NCBI RefSeq assembly: GCF_000413475.1
Contig: NZ_ATFK01000005.1
Span: forward strand, 1 to 64,000
DNA: 64,000 nucleotides
Direction of reading: 5' to 3'
Origin: Streptococcus intermedius SK54 = ATCC 27335
GTDB taxonomy: Bacteria; Bacillota; Bacilli; Lactobacillales; Streptococcaceae
A program made the translations under genes and the position numbers. This document shows, in pieces, positions 58,313 through 64,000 of the stretch. The notes below the pieces were generated by a model. It made no database searches. It had not been told where the DNA came from and was given only the letters and a program-made list of their open reading frames with translations. The stretch's first letter is position 1. Every line of letters starts with the position of its first letter.

Positions 58313-59404
58313 ATGCCAAATGTAAAAGAAATTACAAGAGAATCTTGGATTTTATCCACTTTCCCAGAATGGGGCACCTGGCTCAATGAAGAAATTGAAG
58401 AGGAAGTCGTGCCTGAGGGTAACTTTGCTATGTGGTGGTTAGGGAATTGTGGTGTTTGGATTAAGACACCAGGTGGTGCTAATGTGGTTATGGATCTTTG
58501 GTCTAACCGCGGAAAATCAACAAAGAAAGTAAAAGATATGGTGCGGGGGCACCAAATGGCAAATATGGCAGGCGTACGTAAATTGCAACCAAACTTACGC
58601 GTGCAGCCAATGGTGATTGATCCATTTATGATTAATGAGTTGGACTATTATCTGGTATCGCATTTTCACAGTGACCATATTGATGTCAATACTGCAGCAG
58701 CGATTGTCAACAATCCGAAATTGAATCATGTTAAATTTGTCGGACCTTATGAATGTGGCGAAATCTGGAAAAAATGGGGTGTCCCAGAAGAACGTATCAT
58801 CGTGATTAAGCCCGGCGAAAGTTTTGAGTTTAAAGATATTAAAGTATCGGCTGTGGAATCTTTCGACCGGACTTGCTTGGTAACACTTCCAGTTGATGGT
58901 GCTGATGCCCAAGATGGTGAACTGAAAGGTCTGCCTGTAACAGATGAAGAAATGGCACGTAAAGCAGTCAATTATATCTTTGAAACGCCAGGTGGTACAA
59001 TTTATCATGGTGCAGATTCGCACTTCTCAAATTATTTTGCCAAACACGGAAAAGATTTCAAGATTGATGTGGCTATTAATAACTACGGTGATAACCCAAT
59101 CGGTATTCAAGATAAGATGACTTCGATTGATTTGCTTCGTATGGCTGAAAATCTTCGTGCCAAAGTTATTATTCCAGTTCATTATGATATCTGGTCTAAC
59201 TTCATGGCTTCAACGGACGAGATTTTAGCCTTGTGGAAGATGCGCAAAGAGCGCCTCCAATATCAATTCCACCCATTCATCTGGGAAGTCGGTGGTAAAT
59301 ATACCTATCCGCAAGATAAAGACAGGATTGAATATCATCACCCACGTGGCTTTGATGATTGCTTCGAGCATGATTCGAATATTCAATTTAAGGCCTTATT
59401 ATAA
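58313..59404 (+). CDS. ulaG: L-ascorbate-6-phosphate lactonase
   Basis: UlaG opens L-ascorbate 6-phosphate to 3-keto-L-gulonate 6-phosphate, the first intracellular step. The 363-residue metallo-beta-lactamase-fold enzyme has LGNCGVWIKTPGGANVVMDL, the metal motif SHFHSDHIDVN, IYHGADSHFSNYF and VIIPVHYDIWSNF. Its gene is split from the main operon by ulaR but shares its promoter motif. GAGGAGG precedes the ATG. Confidence 0.96.
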   Translation: MPNVKEITRESWILSTFPEWGTWLNEEIEEEVVPEGNFAMWWLGNCGVWIKTPGGANVVMDLWSNRGKSTKKVKDMVRGHQMANMAGVRKLQPNLRVQPMVIDPFMINELDYYLVSHFHSDHIDVNTAAAIVNNPKLNHVKFVGPYECGEIWKKWGVPEERIIVIKPGESFEFKDIKVSAVESFDRTCLVTLPVDGADAQDGELKGLPVTDEEMARKAVNYIFETPGGTIYHGADSHFSNYFAKHGKDFKIDVAINNYGDNPIGIQDKMTSIDLLRMAENLRAKVIIPVHYDIWSNFMASTDEILALWKMRKERLQYQFHPFIWEVGGKYTYPQDKDRIEYHHPRGFDDCFEHDSNIQFKALL

Positions 59405-59416
59405 AATGTTAACTCG

Positions 59417-59453
59417 AAATTATCCGTATGCGTTGCGATATACGGATAATTTT
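59417..59453 (+). terminator. ulaG terminator
   Basis: A perfect 13-bp stem AAATTATCCGTAT / ATACGGATAATTT (59417-59429, 59440-59452). A -10-like TATAAT follows at 59456-59461 and may start the transketolase transcript. Confidence 0.8.
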
Positions 59454-59544
59454 CATATAATAGAAGATGGAATGTTATCGTTTTCCAAATGATTAATAGC
59501 TTATCTTTGTTGAAGATAAGTGCTTATATAAAAAGGAGAATTCA

Positions 59545-61521
59545 ATGTCAAATTTATCTGTCAATGCCATTCGTTTTTTAGGAATTGATGCCATTGAAAA
59601 ATCAAAATCTGGTCACCCAGGTGTTGTCATGGGAGCAGCTCCGATGGCTTATGACTTGTTTACCAAGCAAATGCGCATCAATCCAGAAGTTCCAAATTGG
59701 ATCAATCGCGATCGGTTTGTTTTATCAGCTGGTCATGGCTCTATGTTACTCTATGCCCTTCTCCATTTGTCTGGTTTTCAAGATGTTACAATGGAAGAAC
59801 TCAAGAACTTCCGTCAATGGGGTTCTAAAACGCCTGGGCATCCCGAATTTGGACATACTGCTGGTGTAGATGCGACAACTGGGCCACTTGGTCAAGGAAT
59901 TTCTATGGCAACTGGTTTTGCACAAGCAGAACGTTTCCTAGCGGCTAAGTATAATCGTGAAGGGTATAACCTCTTTGACCACTATACGTATGTGATCTGT
60001 GGTGATGGAGACTTGATGGAAGGTGTAGCTGCTGAAGCAGCTTCTTATGCTGGACTCCAAAAGCTAGACAAGCTCATCGTTCTCTATGACTCCAACGATA
60101 TTAATCTGGATGGAGAAACCAAGGATTCCTTTACAGAAAGTGTTCGGGCGCGTTATGATGCTTATGGTTGGCACACAGATTTGGTCAAAGATGGCACAGA
60201 CTTAGAAGCGATCAATGCAGCGATTGAGGCTGCAAAAGTTTCTGGCAAACCGTCCTTAATTGAAGTGAAAACAGTGATTGGTTATGGTTCACCAAACAAA
60301 CAAGGGACTAATGCCGTTCATGGAGCTCCTCTTGGTGCAGAAGAAGTAGCCGCTACTCGTAAAGCTCTTACTTGGGATTACGAACCGTTTGAAATTCCTG
60401 AAGAAGTCTACGAAGATTATCGGGTCAATGTTGCCGAACGTGGGAAAGCTGCTTATGATGCTTGGGTAAAACTTGTTGAAGCATACAAACAAGCCTATCC
60501 TGACTTAGCTGAAGAAGTAGCTGCTGTTATTGCGGGACAAGATCCAGTTGAGATCAAGCCAGAAGATTTCCCAGTAGTAGAAACAGGTTTCTCACAAGCT
60601 ACTCGTAATTCTAGCCAAGATGCTTTAAATGCGGCAGCAAAAGTACTTCCAACATTCCTTGGTGGCTCTGCTGATCTAGCTCATTCTAATATGACTTATA
60701 TCAAAGAAGATGGCTTGCAAGATGATGCCCACCGCCTTAACCGCAACATTCAATTTGGTGTACGTGAATTTGCTATGGGAACGATTCTGAATGGTATGGC
60801 ACTTCACGGGGGACTTCGTGTTTATGGTGGTACATTCTTTGTGTTCTCAGATTATGTCAAAGCGGCTATTCGTTTATCAGCTCTTCAAGGCTTGCCTGTA
60901 ACCTATGTCTTTACACATGATTCAATTGCAGTTGGTGAGGATGGTCCAACTCATGAACCAATTGAGCACTTAGCAGGTCTTCGTGCAATTCCAAACCTCA
61001 ATGTTTTGCGCCCAGCAGATGCACGTGAAACACAGGCTGCTTGGTACTTGGCGCTGAAGAGTCAAACAACTCCAACAGCTTTGGTTCTCACACGTCAAAA
61101 CTTGACAGTTGAAGCTGGAACTGACTTTGACAAGGTGGCGAAAGGAGCTTATGTTGTATATGAAACAGCAAATGGTTTTGATACAATTCTTCTGGCATCT
61201 GGTTCTGAAGTTAATTTAGCTGTAGCGGCTGCAAAAGAGTTGGAGGCTAAAGGAGAAAAGATTCGTGTTGTCAGCGTACCATCAACAGATATCTTTGATG
61301 CACAAGATGCTGCCTACAAAGAAGAAATTTTACCACATTCAGTCCGTCGCCGTGTCGCGATTGAAATGGCTGCAAGTCAGTCTTGGTACAAATATGTTGG
61401 ACTTGATGGAGCTGTGATTGGTATTGACAAATTTGGCGCTTCTGCCCCAGCTGCTAAAGTGCTTAAAGAATATGGTTTCACCGTTGATCATATCGCAGAA
61501 GTTGTGAAAAACTTGAAATAA
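59545..61521 (+). CDS. tkt: Transketolase
   Basis: Transketolase moves two-carbon units between pentose and hexose/triose phosphates with thiamine diphosphate. The 658-residue protein has [20 protein letters not shown], the ThDP-binding [14 protein letters not shown]...[21 protein letters not shown], the Glu-bearing FGVREFAMG and [34 protein letters not shown], and the C-terminal domain. Located behind ulaG, it would process the D-xylulose 5-phosphate made from ascorbate. It could also be the housekeeping enzyme, which cannot be told from one window. Confidence 0.96.
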   Translation: MSNLSVNAIRFLGIDAIEKSKSGHPGVVMGAAPMAYDLFTKQMRINPEVPNWINRDRFVLSAGHGSMLLYALLHLSGFQDVTMEELKNFRQWGSKTPGHPEFGHTAGVDATTGPLGQGISMATGFAQAERFLAAKYNREGYNLFDHYTYVICGDGDLMEGVAAEAASYAGLQKLDKLIVLYDSNDINLDGETKDSFTESVRARYDAYGWHTDLVKDGTDLEAINAAIEAAKVSGKPSLIEVKTVIGYGSPNKQGTNAVHGAPLGAEEVAATRKALTWDYEPFEIPEEVYEDYRVNVAERGKAAYDAWVKLVEAYKQAYPDLAEEVAAVIAGQDPVEIKPEDFPVVETGFSQATRNSSQDALNAAAKVLPTFLGGSADLAHSNMTYIKEDGLQDDAHRLNRNIQFGVREFAMGTILNGMALHGGLRVYGGTFFVFSDYVKAAIRLSALQGLPVTYVFTHDSIAVGEDGPTHEPIEHLAGLRAIPNLNVLRPADARETQAAWYLALKSQTTPTALVLTRQNLTVEAGTDFDKVAKGAYVVYETANGFDTILLASGSEVNLAVAAAKELEAKGEKIRVVSVPSTDIFDAQDAAYKEEILPHSVRRRVAIEMAASQSWYKYVGLDGAVIGIDKFGASAPAAKVLKEYGFTVDHIAEVVKNLK

Positions 61522-61534
61522 TGATGTTAAAGAG

Positions 61535-61569
61535 AAAAAACCGAGGCAAAATATCAAGCCTCGGTTTTT
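61535..61569 (+). terminator. tkt terminator
   Basis: AAAAAACCGAGGC (61535-61547) pairs with GCCTCGGTTTTT (61558-61569). Confidence 0.92.
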
Positions 61570-62139
61570 CTAACTAGAAACGCTATAATGAAACTCGAAA
61601 AATATATTTTGAGGGTGTGAAGATACAAAAAAACTATATACTTTCTCGTCTGTTGATGGAATTAAATTTCCTATGTCCATTTGAATCTCCCTCGTTCTAC
61701 CGTTCTTGAGGTTGCTGAAAAAAATATTGTACTACTGGGGCAACAGGCCAAAAATCTTTTTTTAAAAATAGAATAAACATCAATTTTATTTAGTTAGTTT
61801 GAGGGATAAAAAAACGACAGGCATGAAGCATTCGGCAGAAGTTTTAGAAGAAAGGTGGCTATCTTTTACTCATAACAAGGAGGAACTTTTGTAGCTGGAT
61901 TCAAGAGCAGTCACACATTCTGGGGTTCTTTTTTGCTAAGAGAAATACAGCGAAGCTGATTGTGAATGAGGAGGTTAATCCAAACTTGACTGTTGATTTT
62001 CATCTCTTTGTTCATACCGCAATGCTTAAGATTACTTATACTGACTTTCTACGTTTTTGAAAAAGCAAAGCACGTTATCAAAAGAAGTTGCTACTAGCTT
62101 TGCTTCAATAGAAATCCTTTTAGAAATTTAATCCTCTCC
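61570..62139. other. 570 bp of decayed sequence between tkt and yajC
   Basis: No intact gene. The longest remnant open frame runs about 61880-62059 on the plus strand and includes KRNTAKLIVNEEVNPNLTVD and FHLFVHTAMLKITYTDFLRF without a start codon or ribosome site. I do not recognise its family. Confidence 0.45.
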
Positions 62140-62168
62140 TTGTAAATTCTCTAGGAATCTGCTATAGT
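62140..62168 (+). promoter_or_regulatory. yajC promoter
   Basis: TTGTAA (62140-62145), 17-bp spacer, TATAGT (62163-62168). AAAGGAG follows at about 62187-62193. Confidence 0.7.
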
Positions 62169-62199
62169 AGATAATATATGAAATCTAAAGGAGACTAAA

Positions 62200-62538
62200 A
62201 TGGGTAACGGTTTTTCAATTTTAATTATGTTGGTTGTCATGATGGGCTTGATGTTCTTCATGCAACGTTCTCAAAAGAAACAAGCAGATAAACGGATGGA
62301 AAGCTTGAATAAATTACAAAAGGGATATGAAGTCATTACAATTGGTGGTTTGTATGGTACGGTTGATGAAGTCGATACTGAAAAGAAAACAGTTGTCCTT
62401 GATGTAGATGGTGTTTACTTGACATTTGAATTAACAGCGATTAAGACGGTGTTGCCGCTGACGGAAGGAATCACAGCAGTTGCCGGTGCAGACGGAAGTG
62501 TTGAGATGTCAGAAGATACAGCTATCGAAAAAGAATAG
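62200..62538 (+). CDS. yajC: Preprotein translocase subunit YajC
   Basis: A 112-residue accessory subunit of the Sec translocon with one N-terminal membrane helix (FSILIMLVVMMGLMFFM) and a cytosolic domain with the family pattern QRSQKKQADKRM...GYEVITIGGLYGTVDEVD. The charged tail (SEDTAIEKE) is usual. It is a single-gene transcript closed by a terminator. Confidence 0.93.
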   Translation: MGNGFSILIMLVVMMGLMFFMQRSQKKQADKRMESLNKLQKGYEVITIGGLYGTVDEVDTEKKTVVLDVDGVYLTFELTAIKTVLPLTEGITAVAGADGSVEMSEDTAIEKE

Positions 62539-62555
62539 TATTGGTTTAAATAGGC

Positions 62556-62585
62556 AAAAAGAATTGGAACTCCAGTTCTTTTTTA
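62556..62585 (+). terminator. yajC terminator
   Basis: AAAAAGAATTGG pairs with CCAGTTCTTTTT (one T-G pair), short loop, T tract. Confidence 0.85.
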
Positions 62586-63005
62586 TTTTTACTTGACAAA
62601 CTCCTTTATTAAACGCTCGGTTAATTGTGAATTTATACTAGTCCAATGAAATAGATAGTGTGCAAGTATAAATGATTCTTATCCACGAGATATTTTATAC
62701 AATCAGGCTGAAAATGCTTTGGTTATTTGGTAGTAGGGGACAACTGATTTGTCTTTTGAACCATGTAATCAGCACAATTTACTTATTTTTGACGAAGCAT
62801 TTGTTAATTGTTAAATATTTCCTTGGCAGAGTATGGTTTTACATGGATAACCTTTTTATCTATCGCAACATGATGTGAATAGGAAGTTGGAATAAAACTT
62901 TTTGTTTATCCAATTTCTTTTTTTACTTGAAAAACTAGCATAAATCCCATTTTTAGAGGATTTATGATATAATGAACTGTAAAACTTTATTAGGAAAACA
63001 AGTAC
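62586..63005. other. 420-bp gap between yajC and uppS
   Basis: A short plus-strand open frame at 62672-62878 has no ribosome site and no recognisable domain and looks like relic DNA. The right end holds the uppS promoter. TTGACA at about 62593 has no matching -10 at a usable distance. Confidence 0.5.
62939..62973 (+). promoter_or_regulatory. uppS promoter overlapped by a perfect inverted repeat
   Basis: Extended -10 TG-A-TATAAT (-10 at 62968-62973). CATAAATCC (62939-62947) and GGATTTATG (62958-62966) form a perfect 9-bp inverted repeat with 10-bp spacing. Its right arm covers the TG of the promoter, as an operator would. No regulator is assigned. Confidence 0.6.
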
Positions 63006-63755
63006 ATGTTTAGTTTTAAGAAAAAAGAAAAAATAGAAATACCGTTACAAATACCAAGACATATCGGTATCATTATGGACGGGAATGGTCGTTGGGCTAA
63101 AAAGCGCATGCAGCCACGTATTTTTGGACATAAATCTGGAATGGAAACCCTGCAAAATGTTACTATTGCAGCCAAGGAATTAGGTGTTCAAGTATTGACA
63201 GTCTACGCTTTCTCTACGGAAAATTGGTCGCGTCCTGAAAAAGAAGTCAGCTTCATCATGAACTTGCCAGTTGAATTTTACGATCGTTATGTGCCTGAGT
63301 TACATCGAAATAATGTAAAAATTCAAATGATAGGGGATACGGAGCGTTTGCCTAAGGCAACTTATGAAGCTCTATGCAAAGCAGAAGAGCTGACACAACT
63401 CAATACGGGGTTAATTCTTAATTTTGCTTTAAATTACGGTGGACGTGCTGAGATTATTCAAGCTGTTAAGATGATTGCTCAGGATGTGCTAGATGCCAAA
63501 TTCAGTCCAGGAGAAATTGATGAGGAAATGATTGCCAACTACTTACAAACCAGCAATCTACCTCGCTTGTTGCGTGATCCGGATTTGGTCATTCGGACGA
63601 GTGGGGAATTACGTTTGAGTAATTTCCTGCCTTGGCAAAGTGCGTACAGTGAGCTGTATTTTACAGATACTTTATGGCCAGATTTTGATGAAAAAGCATT
63701 GAAAGCAGCTATTAAGGAATATAGTAAACGAAATCGTCGATTTGGCGGTGTGTAG
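63006..63755 (+). CDS. uppS: Isoprenyl transferase (undecaprenyl diphosphate synthase)
   Basis: UppS extends farnesyl diphosphate to the C55 carrier lipid of wall synthesis. The 249-residue cis-prenyltransferase has HIGIIMDGNGRWAKKR with the catalytic Asp, GHKSGMETL, VYAFSTENWSRP, NYGGRAEI and the C-terminal DLVIRTSGELRLSNFLPWQ, SELYF. The ATG at 63006 is preceded by a poor ribosome site (AGGAAAACA). cdsA follows after eight bases in the same operon. Confidence 0.97.
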   Translation: MFSFKKKEKIEIPLQIPRHIGIIMDGNGRWAKKRMQPRIFGHKSGMETLQNVTIAAKELGVQVLTVYAFSTENWSRPEKEVSFIMNLPVEFYDRYVPELHRNNVKIQMIGDTERLPKATYEALCKAEELTQLNTGLILNFALNYGGRAEIIQAVKMIAQDVLDAKFSPGEIDEEMIANYLQTSNLPRLLRDPDLVIRTSGELRLSNFLPWQSAYSELYFTDTLWPDFDEKALKAAIKEYSKRNRRFGGV

Positions 63756-63763
63756 GAGAATTT

Positions 63764-64000
63764 ATGGATAAAGATTTACAAAGACGTGTGATATTTGGAG
63801 GCATGGCACTTGCTATTTTCATTCCGGTTTTGATGATGGGAGGACCTCTTCTGCAAATTGGGATGGGACTTTTAGCTATGCTAGGTGTTCATGAATTACT
63901 GCAAATGAAAGGGCTTAAGACAACTACTCTAGAAGGCATCTTAGCCATGTTGGCAGCTTTTGTGCTGACGATTCCGCTTGAAAATTATCTAAAATTTTTG
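63764..64000 (+). CDS. cdsA: Phosphatidate cytidylyltransferase, N-terminal part (runs off the window)
   Basis: The first 79 codons: MDKDLQRRVIFGGMALAIFI, then PVLMMGGPLLQIGMGLLAML, the conserved GVHELLQMKGLK, and a further membrane helix. This matches the CdsA N-terminus (RRVxxG start, helices, then the E-L-x-x-M motif). CdsA makes CDP-diacylglycerol for phospholipid synthesis. The catalytic C-terminal signature lies beyond the edge. TAGGAGAA is the ribosome site, directly behind uppS, the usual order. Confidence 0.9.
   Translation, partial: MDKDLQRRVIFGGMALAIFIPVLMMGGPLLQIGMGLLAMLGVHELLQMKGLKTTTLEGILAMLAAFVLTIPLENYLKFL

Overview
The window is chromosomal DNA of a low-GC Gram-positive coccus and is almost certainly Streptococcus. 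The evidence is the comGA-comGG (comYA-YG) late competence operon with a ComX-type cin-box, a glnR-glnA pair with a GlnR box, an antigen I/II wall-anchored adhesin (LPQTG), ClpL, RlmA(II), and conserved runs such as dut-hydrolase-radA and yajC-uppS-cdsA. The antigen I/II protein followed by a LysM-CHAP protein, next to a lactococcin 972-like locus, would suit an oral or anginosus-group streptococcus. That species guess is inference only.

Layout. 1-1012: eleven tRNA genes (Gly, Ile, Glu, Ser, fMet, Phe, Tyr, Trp, His, Gln, Leu), probably the tail of an rRNA operon, closed by a terminator. 1070-3625: an AT-rich accessory pocket just behind tRNA-Leu with a broken tyrosine integrase, an HxlR regulator, a flavin-type (pyridoxamine oxidase-like) protein and a decayed ISL3 transposase. 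3695-5633: gpsA-galU on the minus strand, then about 1 kb of decayed sequence. 6697-19907: housekeeping genes: S66 peptidase, dut-isochorismatase-radA, gltX, the acetylated DAP branch of lysine synthesis (dapH and its deacetylase) with a formyl-THF cycloligase and a rhomboid protease, then rlmA and tyrS on the minus strand and pbp1b. 20195-23176: a three-gene lactococcin 972-type bacteriocin locus (peptide, membrane protein, ABC ATPase). 23583-32154: rpoB-rpoC and pgk. 32516-37536: antigen I/II adhesin and a LysM-CHAP wall hydrolase. 37711-40062: FUSC-like protein, glnR, glnA. 40284-46608: DUF1033 protein, comGA-GG, an adenine-specific-type methyltransferase, ackA. 46990-51352: glmS and clpL. 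51519-61521: the L-ascorbate regulon ulaABCDEF, ulaR, ulaG and a transketolase. 62200-64000: yajC, uppS and the start of cdsA.

How parts work together. UlaABC imports and phosphorylates ascorbate, UlaG opens the lactone, UlaD/E/F convert the product to D-xylulose 5-phosphate, and the adjacent transketolase feeds it into the pentose phosphate pool. The ulaA and ulaG promoters share a 42-bp ungapped motif at the same distance from their -10 boxes, which is probably the UlaR site, and ulaA also has a perfect cre. GlnR autoregulates glnRA. ComX (cin-box) drives comGA-GG and probably dut-radA.

Most notable regulatory structures: a glmS Shine-Dalgarno separated from its AUG by a perfectly placed hairpin; three identical 13-mers upstream of clpL; a terminator inside the rpoB leader; a radA start that seems to use a non-canonical codon in an ATAG overlap; a vestigial copy of the pgk 3' end; and a cre-like site at the bacteriocin promoter. 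No CRISPR array, prophage or intact transposon was seen.
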